Of a stretch of DNA of 64,000 bases, positions 9,541-17,285 are shown piece by piece. The notes below the pieces were generated by a model. That model was not told the DNA's origin and made no database searches. It saw only the letters and a program-made list of their open reading frames with translations. Within the stretch, counting starts at the first letter, position 1. Every line of letters begins with the position of its first letter. The DNA is from Ancylomarina euxina. GTDB taxonomy: Bacteria; Bacteroidota; Bacteroidia; Bacteroidales; Marinifilaceae. The stretch lies in contig NZ_QQWG01000012.1 in assembly GCF_003863355.1 (NCBI RefSeq), forward strand, positions 62,001 through 126,000. Direction: 5' to 3'. The position numbers were made by a program, and so were the translations under genes.

Positions 9541-11774
9541 GAGATCTCCTCCCTTTCTGGCTTGTCAATTATAAATTTTACAAAATTCCCACGCATGCCT
9601 GTTCCGCCCATTATAGGATCGACCATCACCTTGGTTACGAGCTGGGAATCACTAATTCCTCGTCCATTTGAACGCTGAAGTTTTTTATTGGATTTCCCAA
9701 AGCCATGAACCATGTATACGTTATCCATGCCAATGCGCTCGGTAACTCTTAGCTTTATAGGAAATTCTGATTTGATGCCATCCTGATTTTCTAACCAGAC
9801 TTCCTGATCATTAACAAGACCAGCTTCCCTGGCAATTTTTGGGTTCACCCAAAGCTTGTTTTCGCTCATCAGTTCATTCAGGTTTGGGTTGTTAGCTGTA
9901 CGCCCAAAAGTATGCATAGGCGCACGTCCATAGTTCAGTCTGAAGAAACCTGCTGGTGGTTCAGGATGAGGGGTGTAATTTGGCAGGGGATCAAAGCCTT
10001 CCATTTCCAAATCGGTAGAATAGAGCTCAATCATTCCTGTTGGCGTTCCGAATTCGTATTCTTCACCCTCTTCAAGATAAAGGTTCTCGTGCTTGCGCTC
10101 GAATTTGATAACACCCTTTTCTTGCATTTCAGACAATGAATGCCCCATTTGTTTCAACTGCCAATCTAAAACTTCGGAATAAGACTTATAGTTGAAATAA
10201 GAACTCAATTTTAATTTGTCGGCCAACTTACGAACGATCCAATCCGAAGGCTTGGTTAAGTATTTGGGTTCAGCAGCTGGCATTCTCACGGCTATATTGG
10301 GTTCACGATTAGGCGATACTCGTATATCATCGTAACGCTCTAAGTAAGTACATTCTGGAAGAATGATATCAGCATAACCCGTAATTTCCATAGGCATGGT
10401 ATCTACCACTACAAATAGGTCTAAGTTGTCAATTGCCTCCAAAGTTCGTTTGGTATCAGGAATGGTAGATATCAGATTTGTACCCACAACAAACCAACCT
10501 TTAATTTTCTTATCCGTTGTATTATCTGGATGAGATGCATCTACGAATACATTGGCAATGGATGAACCTGCCAAAGCATATTTACCATCAAGATAGTCTT
10601 TCCATGTCCACGAAACGGATGGGAAAGCTGGATGGGGGAAGGAAGGGACTTTGGCTGTCTCTGGGAAATAGAATCCACCTTTACGCCCCCATGATCCAAG
10701 AAGCGCATTCAGCATTGCCATCGCGCGTAAGCGTTGTGTATCGTCACCATACCAAGTGACATGACGACCAGGATGGATCAGCGTAGCTGGTGCATTAAAA
10801 GCCATTTCTCTTGCTGTTTCTCTAATCACATCAGCCTTGATTGTTGTAATTTCTTCTGCCCACTCAGGGGTTTTGTCAGCAACGTGAGCTTCAAGATCTT
10901 CAAAGCCGTAAGCATAACGCTCGATATAAGCTTTATCGTATAATTTCTCTGTGATTAATACATGCATCCAAGCCAATAGCAGAGCGATGTCGGTTGCAGG
11001 TTTAATGGGTAGCCAATGTTTCGATTTACTGGCTGCAGTTGATAATCGAGGATCAACCGTAATTATTTTTAAGCCCTTATCAATGGCTTTAGACATTTCC
11101 TGAACATGAGAATTGTGCATGTTCTCACCAATGTGATTACCAATTAAAACCAGACATTTTGTGTTTTCCAAATCGACAGGCTCAGGTGAGTTAATGTTGG
11201 CACCAAAAGTCGCATGAAAACCAACTTCGCGAGGACCACGACATTGGGCATAGGAGGGAGCAGTAATATTTCGGGAACCGAAAGCCTTGAATAATTTCCC
11301 GAAGTGTGCACCACCGGAACCGTGCTTGAATAAGGCCATACTCTCGGGACCATGTTCTTCTGAAATCTGGTTCATTTTGTCAGCAATAAAGCGGAATGCC
11401 TTATCCCAGCTAACTTCTTTGAAAGTTTGTTTACCATCAACTTCTACACGCATCAATGGCGATTTCAATCGATCTTCATCATTATACATGCCAAGACCTC
11501 CTGTACCTCTGGGACAGAATCGTCCTTTGCAATGTGGATCATCTTCATTACCTTCTATTTTCCAAAGTTCACCTTTTTCATCTTGATGTACCCAACCAGC
11601 ACATTTCCAGAAACACACTTCGCAATAGGTCGGTACCCGTTTTAACTGGGAAGCATCTAAGGGCTCACTGGCTTGCACTTGCCCAATCATGGCATTCAGA
11701 ATTGGATTTGCTAAAACCAAGCCTCCGAATCCCAATGCGGATATCTTTATAAAATCTCTTCTTGACTTGCTCAT
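9537..11774 (-). CDS. Molybdopterin oxidoreductase catalytic subunit, PsrA/PhsA-like
   Basis: A 745-residue DMSO-reductase-family enzyme. The N-terminus carries a Tat signal, SRRDFIKISALGF. A [4Fe-4S] site follows with C51, C54, C58 and C87 (C-x2-C-x3-C-x28-C, then PRG). The likely molybdenum ligand is C178 in SYAQCRGPRE. A C-terminal molydopterin-binding domain is present. Length, subunit order and neighbours fit polysulfide or thiosulfate reductase. Related arsenate, selenite and tetrathionate reductases share this layout and cannot be excluded from sequence inspection alone. Adjacent secreted rhodanese genes favour a sulfur substrate. It acts in the periplasm. Confidence 0.88.
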   Translation of the reverse strand: MSKSRRDFIKISALGFGGLVLANPILNAMIGQVQASEPLDASQLKRVPTYCEVCFWKCAGWVHQDEKGELWKIEGNEDDPHCKGRFCPRGTGGLGMYNDEDRLKSPLMRVEVDGKQTFKEVSWDKAFRFIADKMNQISEEHGPESMALFKHGSGGAHFGKLFKAFGSRNITAPSYAQCRGPREVGFHATFGANINSPEPVDLENTKCLVLIGNHIGENMHNSHVQEMSKAIDKGLKIITVDPRLSTAASKSKHWLPIKPATDIALLLAWMHVLITEKLYDKAYIERYAYGFEDLEAHVADKTPEWAEEITTIKADVIRETAREMAFNAPATLIHPGRHVTWYGDDTQRLRAMAMLNALLGSWGRKGGFYFPETAKVPSFPHPAFPSVSWTWKDYLDGKYALAGSSIANVFVDASHPDNTTDKKIKGWFVVGTNLISTIPDTKRTLEAIDNLDLFVVVDTMPMEITGYADIILPECTYLERYDDIRVSPNREPNIAVRMPAAEPKYLTKPSDWIVRKLADKLKLSSYFNYKSYSEVLDWQLKQMGHSLSEMQEKGVIKFERKHENLYLEEGEEYEFGTPTGMIELYSTDLEMEGFDPLPNYTPHPEPPAGFFRLNYGRAPMHTFGRTANNPNLNELMSENKLWVNPKIAREAGLVNDQEVWLENQDGIKSEFPIKLRVTERIGMDNVYMVHGFGKSNKKLQRSNGRGISDSQLVTKVMVDPIMGGTGMRGNFVKFIIDKPEREEIS

Positions 11775-11794
11775 CAGATCGATATTTTTATTTC

Positions 11795-11833
11795 AATCTG
11801 TTATCCTATGGAAAGTCTAGAGGATAACAGATT
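11795..11833 (-). repeat. Perfect 13-bp inverted repeat before the catalytic subunit gene
   Basis: The arms AATCTGTTATCCT and AGGATAACAGATT flank a 13-nt loop in the 78-nt gap between the sulfurtransferase gene and the molybdoenzyme gene. On the transcribed strand it is followed by an A-rich stretch rather than a T-tract. It looks more like an RNA-processing or stabilising hairpin, or an operator, than an ordinary terminator. Confidence 0.7.
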
Positions 11834-11852
11834 TATTAAAATTTGAAGTCTA

Positions 11853-12695
11853 TTATTGCATTTTTTCGCTTGCTGTCCATTCGAACAAAGCGCCATCATA
11901 AACTTTCACATTAGGGTAATTCAAAGCTGATGTTAAGGCTAGATATACAATACCTGCACGTACACTTGATTCGCAGTAAAGAATCACTTCTTTTTCTTTT
12001 GTTATACCTGCTGCAGTGAAAAGAGCTTGTAATTCATCTTTCGACTTAAGTTCAGCCTTTGAGTTCATTACATTTTTGAATTCAAGGTTGATAGCAGAAG
12101 GAATATGACCTTTGGGTAGTTTTGATTCTTTCACGCCACTGAATTCGTCAGCTGCACGAACATCGATAATTACAGAAGCAGGATTAGTCGATGCTTTTTT
12201 TACCTGATCGATGCTTGCAATTGCCGCTTTGTTTAGGTTTACAGCAAATGTTGTTGCTGCTCTGTTGGCAGGATTCTTGGTTACAGGCTTACGTGCCATT
12301 CTCCAGGCTTTCATATGCCCATCTAATAATTTGACATCTTTGGCTCCTAAATATTTTAAGATCCAATAAATACGACCTGAATATTTCCCCGAGCCATTAT
12401 CGTAAATGACAATTGTATTGGTATTACTAATCCCTTTTTCACCAAGAATCTTTGCAATTTCAGCACTTGATTTTAGCGTACTTTTGGGAGTGGTTTTGTA
12501 TAAGGATTTATGATCTATATTGATAGCTCCCGCAATATGAACTTTAGCGTAGTCAACAGGCTTTCTAGCACTAATTAGAACAACATTAGGGTCTTTTTGA
12601 ATCTTTAAATAATCCTTTACTGAAATAATATCTTGTCCGAAAGACATTTGAATGCCCAGAAAGCAAACAAATACCATCAATATCACTTTTTTCAT
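11853..12695 (-). CDS. Exported two-domain sulfurtransferase (rhodanese)
   Basis: A 280-residue thiosulfate/3-mercaptopyruvate sulfurtransferase-like protein with a signal peptide ending near MSFGQ. The N-terminal rhodanese domain (about 25-135) lacks the catalytic Cys: its loop reads IYDNGSGKYSG, with Asp at residue 99. That is the usual structural domain of this family. The C-terminal domain (about 160-275) has the active loop YCESSVRAG with C241. It lies directly upstream of the molybdoenzyme operon on the same strand. It probably moves sulfane sulfur in the periplasm, perhaps supplying or consuming the reductase substrate. Confidence 0.88.
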   Translation of the reverse strand: MKKVILMVFVCFLGIQMSFGQDIISVKDYLKIQKDPNVVLISARKPVDYAKVHIAGAINIDHKSLYKTTPKSTLKSSAEIAKILGEKGISNTNTIVIYDNGSGKYSGRIYWILKYLGAKDVKLLDGHMKAWRMARKPVTKNPANRAATTFAVNLNKAAIASIDQVKKASTNPASVIIDVRAADEFSGVKESKLPKGHIPSAINLEFKNVMNSKAELKSKDELQALFTAAGITKEKEVILYCESSVRAGIVYLALTSALNYPNVKVYDGALFEWTASEKMQ

Positions 12696-12732
12696 ATCTA
12701 TCTATTTTTAATTTGATTAACAAAGTACAAGT

Positions 12733-12755
12733 AAAGGGAGCCTTTCGGCTCCCAA
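12733..12755 (-). terminator. GC-rich hairpin after porin gene
   Basis: GGGAGCC and GGCTCCC pair around a 4-nt loop. On the minus strand only TTTAC follows. It may be a weak terminator or a processing hairpin inside a longer transcript. Confidence 0.55.
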
Positions 12756-12766
12756 TCATCCCGTTT

Positions 12767-13798
12767 TTAAAACTTAACCGTTACTTGCAACATGAATATA
12801 TCGTTATCAATCTCTTTTTCTTTTTCTGCTCTGTATACGTAGTTAGCTTGAATTTTTGTCCAATCGTTAAAGAAATAGTTAAGACCGTAGGTTGTGCAGT
12901 ACTCTGTGTTACTATCAACATCTTTATTTGAATCGAAGTATTCAAATTTAAGAACAGGTTGAAGGTTGTTTTGGAACTTATACATACCCATTACGAACAT
13001 ACCATCTCTTTTAATATCACCTTGATGTACTTCAATCGGCTCACCACAACCACCACCAGTGGTATAAGACCCCACATCCTTAGCATACAAATATTCAGCT
13101 TGTAACATAAAAGCGCCTTGCTTGTATTGAAGATCGGCTCCATAGCGGGTTCTTTCATCTTCAGGCATACCGTCAACTGCAGCCGTTGCTTTACCAAACT
13201 TGTAGCTGGCACCTATCTTTAAATTCTTATGAGGGTTAGTAACTAAACGAGCGGCATAATCTTTTCTTTTATTATCATCATTTTGGAATAAGCCTGTACC
13301 GTTTGTAATAGCAAGGCTGTACTGAAATAGGGTTGTGTCTGCACCACCCAGAACCATAAAACCACGATCGCGATCAGGCGTTGCTAACTGCTCCACAACT
13401 CTGGAACGATTAATGGTATGAAGCTTATGACAGGGTGTATTCAATTCTAAAGAGATTGGTGATTTGAATGAACCAAAAGAGAGTCTTGCAAAATCGTAAC
13501 GAGAATAGGTGACGAAAGCATCAAGTAAATAAGGCGTTCCATTATTTTTAGAAGGACTTGTCTCAAGAACCATATAGTAGCTAAAATCATAAGGGATACT
13601 ACCCATAGCCCCTATACGAGCTCTGTTAAAGTTAAATGTATTACTGTCATCAATTCCTTCATTTTGGTTGTATTCAAACTTGGGTTGGAAGAATCCGAAT
13701 ACATTAACCCCTTCTCCTGAAGGTTCGTCGCAACCTTGTGCGTTTGCTACAATAGGTACCATGATGATAACCATTATAGAGAGTAGTATATTTTTCAT
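12767..13798 (-). CDS. OprO/OprP-like outer-membrane porin
   Basis: A 343-residue protein with a signal peptide ending at VANAQ and a C-terminal barrel end, FMLQVTVKF. The patterns GFFQPKFEYNQNEG, FNFNRARIGAMGSIP and SFGSFKSPISLELNTP resemble the phosphate-selective porin O/P family, whose Bacteroidota members have varied substrates. Two cysteine-containing turns are present (GCDEPSGEG and GGGCGEP), which is unusual for a porin. It sits between rhodanese genes, so it may admit small sulfur oxyanions such as thiosulfate. That is inference. Confidence 0.8.
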   Translation of the reverse strand: MKNILLSIMVIIMVPIVANAQGCDEPSGEGVNVFGFFQPKFEYNQNEGIDDSNTFNFNRARIGAMGSIPYDFSYYMVLETSPSKNNGTPYLLDAFVTYSRYDFARLSFGSFKSPISLELNTPCHKLHTINRSRVVEQLATPDRDRGFMVLGGADTTLFQYSLAITNGTGLFQNDDNKRKDYAARLVTNPHKNLKIGASYKFGKATAAVDGMPEDERTRYGADLQYKQGAFMLQAEYLYAKDVGSYTTGGGCGEPIEVHQGDIKRDGMFVMGMYKFQNNLQPVLKFEYFDSNKDVDSNTEYCTTYGLNYFFNDWTKIQANYVYRAEKEKEIDNDIFMLQVTVKF

Positions 13799-13873
13799 GT
13801 TGATTTTTTTTGTTTGGTTTAGGTTTTAGCAAGGATGCCTAATTTGAAAAGAAAAAATGCTTTGCTAATAGGC

Positions 13874-13910
13874 AAAAGACTTAGGAGTGATCATCACTCC
13901 CAAGTCTTTT
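13874..13910. terminator. Long hairpin, bidirectional terminator
   Basis: AAAAGACTTAGGAGTGAT and its near-perfect partner form an 18-bp stem with one G:U-type mismatch and a 1-nt centre, ending in four T on both strands. It lies directly after the double-rhodanese lipoprotein gene and before the porin gene. Confidence 0.8.
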
Positions 13911-13916
13911 AAGATT

Positions 13917-14870
13917 CTAATGACCTCCAGTTGTCCATTGGTTTGCTGTAATAGCTGTGTTGTCAGTCCATTGGCTATGTGAGTGTTGCAAGCCATTCAT
14001 TCCGAACAATAAACTCTTTGCTTTATCGTATCCCAATACGTGCAGGTAAGCCGTAATGATACTTGAGGTTTGTCCTGTGTAGCAGTAAGTCACGATAGTT
14101 TGATTTGGATCAAGATTGAAAACCTGACTTCCATTCAAAGTCAAAGGATTTAAACGGTGAGCGCCTTTAAAGTGACCAAAAGCATTCCAGTCGCCTTCTG
14201 AGAAATAATTATTGATCTGGTAGTTTGAAGGAGTCGCTAATACATCAGGATTCTTAATAGACCACGCTGTATTTTCCAACATCGCCTGAACTCTTTCTTT
14301 AAGAATTACAGCTCCTTCAGTAGCCGTTGTGTAAAGAACAGGAGCAGGATAAGTTGATGGATTAACAGGAGCATCATTTGTCCAATTTGCATGATCTTTA
14401 GCAGCATCACCAATGTTGCCATCCCATGGACCAGAGTTACCTTGATTACTCATTCCCCACTTAAGTAAAGCGGCATTTGGGTAGCCACTCAAACGTAAAG
14501 CAACAACAGCTCTTGCAGCAGTTTGTCCAGTATAGCAAACAACAAGAATTGGCTTATCTGCTGCTTTAGCTGTTTCTAAAATATTTACTAAACTTGAGTT
14601 AACAGCACCATCTAAATGACCTTTACCAAAATCTTCAGCACTTCGAATGTCGATAATATATTTGCCATCTTTTGTAGTTGTAGCAAACTTACCATTCTCA
14701 GTTGTTGAGATAATCTGGTTTAAATCCATTTGATTATCAATCAGGTAAGTTTGAAGTGCTTCAAAAGCTGGGTTATCAACACCTGTTGCAGCATCATCTT
14801 CTTTACATGACGAAAGGAATAACATCGGCAATAAAGCCAGAATGATAAGAAATTTTGTGAATTTTTTCAT
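13917..14870 (-). CDS. Double-rhodanese lipoprotein
   Basis: A 317-residue lipoprotein with lipobox FLSSC at C22. It has two rhodanese domains. The first, about residues 35-135, has the loop VCYTGQTAAR with C112. The second, about 185-310, has YCYTGQTSSI with C263. Both catalytic cysteines are kept, unlike the thiosulfate sulfurtransferase type, where only one domain is active. It is probably anchored in the periplasm. It lies in the sulfur cluster between the porin and the single-domain rhodanese gene. Its acceptor is unknown. Confidence 0.85.
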   Translation of the reverse strand: MKKFTKFLIILALLPMLFLSSCKEDDAATGVDNPAFEALQTYLIDNQMDLNQIISTTENGKFATTTKDGKYIIDIRSAEDFGKGHLDGAVNSSLVNILETAKAADKPILVVCYTGQTAARAVVALRLSGYPNAALLKWGMSNQGNSGPWDGNIGDAAKDHANWTNDAPVNPSTYPAPVLYTTATEGAVILKERVQAMLENTAWSIKNPDVLATPSNYQINNYFSEGDWNAFGHFKGAHRLNPLTLNGSQVFNLDPNQTIVTYCYTGQTSSIITAYLHVLGYDKAKSLLFGMNGLQHSHSQWTDNTAITANQWTTGGH

Positions 14871-14919
14871 TTTAAAAGGATTTAGGTTTTTATTATTTAG
14901 GTTTTGTAATTTTTAGATA

Positions 14920-15456
14920 TTAGCAGCCTCCTGATTCTTCTTCTTCAGTAGCAGCGCTGACTGGAGTACCAGCTTCAATTTTATCTTCTTTTATTTCTGG
15001 GTATTTGGCATGCCAATCTGTCCAGCCTCCATTAATATTTTTCACATTGGTATAGCCAAGTTGTTTAAGAGCAAGGGCTGCTAAAGCACCTCGTTTTGAT
15101 TTCTTACAATACAAAACAAGCATTTCGTTTTTCTCAGGAACATACATGCCTTCTTCATCCCAAATTTTTTCGTTGGCAATACGAAACTCGATTACGCCAC
15201 GAGGAATTGAAATTGAACCAGGAATGAAACCTTTTTTGTGCTCTTCGGGTAAGCGAACATCTATAAGAATATAAGCTGAGTCGCTGTTCATTAATGTATG
15301 AAAGTCATCAATGCTCAGATCCGATGTTAAGGATCGTGCTTCTGCGATCATCTCATCAATACTCTCATAAATTTTTTCTTCTGGTATACTCTTCATACTA
15401 CATCCCCATATCAATGTGATTAGGGTGATGGACAGAAGGACTTTTATTGTCTTCAT
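14920..15456 (-). CDS. Single-domain rhodanese lipoprotein with C-terminal Cys
   Basis: A 178-residue lipoprotein (lipobox LIWGC, C19). It has one rhodanese domain, about residues 50-155, with active loop YCKKSKRGA and C117, followed by the usual NINGGW. The last residues are acidic and end in SGGC, so the final residue is a cysteine. This is unusual and could be a second sulfur-relay thiol. It is the first gene of the sulfur cluster, 300 bp from the divergent FNR-type regulator. Confidence 0.85.
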   Translation of the reverse strand: MKTIKVLLSITLITLIWGCSMKSIPEEKIYESIDEMIAEARSLTSDLSIDDFHTLMNSDSAYILIDVRLPEEHKKGFIPGSISIPRGVIEFRIANEKIWDEEGMYVPEKNEMLVLYCKKSKRGALAALALKQLGYTNVKNINGGWTDWHAKYPEIKEDKIEAGTPVSAATEEEESGGC

Positions 15457-15756
15457 ATGCTTTGAGGTTTTGGGTTAGTTCCTATAGAAAATGCGCTTAA
15501 TAAATTTGTCTTTAAAATCAGTTAAAGAATAAAGATTAATTTCTTTAATGTAATATTAGAGCTTTATCGGTAGATATGCTTGTGATTTGTAAGGGAATAG
15601 CTCAAGTTGATTTTTGGAATATGCAATAAAAAACTTGAGCAGGTTGGTGTGAAAAATTGATCTATTACATGCTGAAAATTGATATAAAACATGTTTTATC
15701 TTGATAGATTTGTATATATTTAGATTTCTAGATTTAAAACATAAACCCAGAATATT
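15457..15756. promoter_or_regulatory. Divergent promoter region between rhodanese and FNR-type genes
   Basis: This 300-bp A/T-rich spacer should hold the promoters of both the sulfur cluster and the regulator. A perfect 16-bp palindrome, ATAAAACATGTTTTAT, lies at 15684-15699. A Bacteroidota -7 element, TAGATTTG, lies at 15705-15712, 45 nt before the regulator ATG. The palindrome just upstream of the -7 element suggests autoregulation. I found no exact TTGATnnnnATCAA site. Confidence 0.5.
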
Positions 15757-16452
15757 ATGCCTATCCCAGAAAAATCAGTTACTTGCAAGAATTGTTTAAC
15801 CAAATCAGAATGTTTCAAGGAGTTGAATGATTCTCAGTTGGAAATGATTGAAGAAGGACGTCTTGAAGTGACATTTAATAAGGGGGAAGTCATCTGCAAG
15901 CAGGGTATGTTAGCCTCACATGTGATCTATATTAAGAAAGGATTCGTAAAACTCTATATAGAAGGCAACAATGGTAAGAACATTATTTTGACCATTGAAA
16001 AAGATGGATATCTAATTGGATTACAGTCTTTATTTGGGAAAAATATTTTCCACTACACAGCAGTTGCCTACGAGGAAACAACCGTTTGTTTGTTCGATAT
16101 GAAAGCTCTGAGTAATTTGTTAGAGCTTAATGCTAGTTTTGCGGCTAAACTGATAGCTCGTTTGAACGAGAATACGATTCGATCTTACAGCCGCCTATTT
16201 TGTTTAACTCAAAAGCAATCTAGCGGGAGATTGGCTGAAATTCTACTTTGTCTTTCGAATAGAATTTATCAAAGCCCACGTTTTAACCTGGCTTTATCTA
16301 GAAAAGACTTAGCCGAATTGACCGTTTTGTCGGTTGAGAGTTTGTCTCGCGTGATTAAAGAATTCAAGGAAGATAAACTGATTATTGTCGATGGAAAAAC
16401 AATAGAAATATCAGATCGAAAACGACTCGAAATGATTTGCGAGAATGGCTAG
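15757..16452 (+). CDS. FNR-type Crp family regulator with [4Fe-4S] cysteines
   Basis: A 231-residue Crp/Fnr regulator. The N-terminal cysteines C10, C13 and C19 have the C-x2-C-x5-C spacing of E. coli FNR. C111, in EETTVCLFD, sits where FNR Cys122 lies. All four cluster ligands are therefore present, which predicts direct oxygen sensing. The cyclic-nucleotide-like barrel spans about 30-145. The HTH near 180-205 has the recognition helix VESLSRVIKEF, with the E-x-x-S-R pattern of FNR, so a TTGAT-type half-site is expected. It is divergent from the sulfur genes and is the likely regulator of them. Confidence 0.88.
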   Translation: MPIPEKSVTCKNCLTKSECFKELNDSQLEMIEEGRLEVTFNKGEVICKQGMLASHVIYIKKGFVKLYIEGNNGKNIILTIEKDGYLIGLQSLFGKNIFHYTAVAYEETTVCLFDMKALSNLLELNASFAAKLIARLNENTIRSYSRLFCLTQKQSSGRLAEILLCLSNRIYQSPRFNLALSRKDLAELTVLSVESLSRVIKEFKEDKLIIVDGKTIEISDRKRLEMICENG

Positions 16453-16479
16453 TTTACCTATTCTCAGGACACATAAAAG

Positions 16480-16522
16480 AATGGCGGCTTATAACCTGAT
16501 TAAGGAAATAAGCCGCCATTTT
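16480..16522. terminator. Bidirectional terminator
   Basis: AATGGCGGCTTAT and ATAAGCCGCCATT form a perfect 13-bp stem between the convergent regulator gene and the SHOCT lipoprotein gene, with T or A runs outside. Confidence 0.85.
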
Positions 16523-16542
16523 ATGATTATTGTTTGACGATT

Positions 16543-17142
16543 CTATTCTGCTAGAATTTTTTTCTTCTCAGCATCAAATTCTTCTTGAGTTAGTATGCCC
16601 TCGTCTAATAGTTTTTTAAGCTGAGTAAGTCTTTCAGCTTTAGATTTAATTATTATTTCAGTTGGAGATTCTTTATAATTATCTGGGCAACCCGTGTAAT
16701 TAAGATTGTAATGGAAATTTTTATAGTCAATTTTTGATACACCACTTTCATGTACGCTAGGTTTCCAAAATGAGCCTGATGCACCATCTACTATTAAACC
16801 CCAAGGTACAGGTATACCTCCAATAGTACCTGTCCACGTAACTATAGTTCCTACGAGTGTCCATCCTCTAAAACTTTTTTCTGTAAAATCGAAAGCTTGT
16901 TCGTCGCAGCCTGGTTCTTTTACCTTAATTGTTAAGAAGTCGGCATCTATTCTAGGAACTAAAAAATCTGCTTGACCTATTCCTTTTGCTTTCCCTTCGT
17001 ATGTAATTACTGCATCAGGATGATTCTCTACTGTTACATGGGCATGGTATCTACTTCCACCAATTATGACGCCACAGCTGGATAAGAGAATACTGGATAA
17101 AAATAATAAAGCGAGTTTTGTTTTTAGTTTGTTATTGATCAT
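16543..17142 (-). CDS. SHOCT-domain lipoprotein
   Basis: A 199-residue protein with a lipoprotein signal (lipobox LLSSC at about residue 23) and a glycine-rich middle part with a hydrophobic segment, about 95-120. The C-terminal SHOCT motif runs RLTQLKKLLDEGILTQEEF followed by DAEKKKIL. SHOCT is a short oligomerisation element. The PEGA-like N-terminal stretch (ENHPDAVITYEGKAKGIG) may be a surface beta domain. Function unknown. Single gene. Confidence 0.72.
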   Translation of the reverse strand: MINNKLKTKLALLFLSSILLSSCGVIIGGSRYHAHVTVENHPDAVITYEGKAKGIGQADFLVPRIDADFLTIKVKEPGCDEQAFDFTEKSFRGWTLVGTIVTWTGTIGGIPVPWGLIVDGASGSFWKPSVHESGVSKIDYKNFHYNLNYTGCPDNYKESPTEIIIKSKAERLTQLKKLLDEGILTQEEFDAEKKKILAE

Positions 17143-17285
17143 TATGTCTTTTTAATGATTAGCTTGTTTTTATAGCTTCCAAACATAATGAAAATATTTC
17201 TTTTTTTTTATGCTATATAATTAGTCAAATTATTAGATGTTTCTAAGTATGTTCCTTATCTAAACATTACGTAAAATGGAGATAG

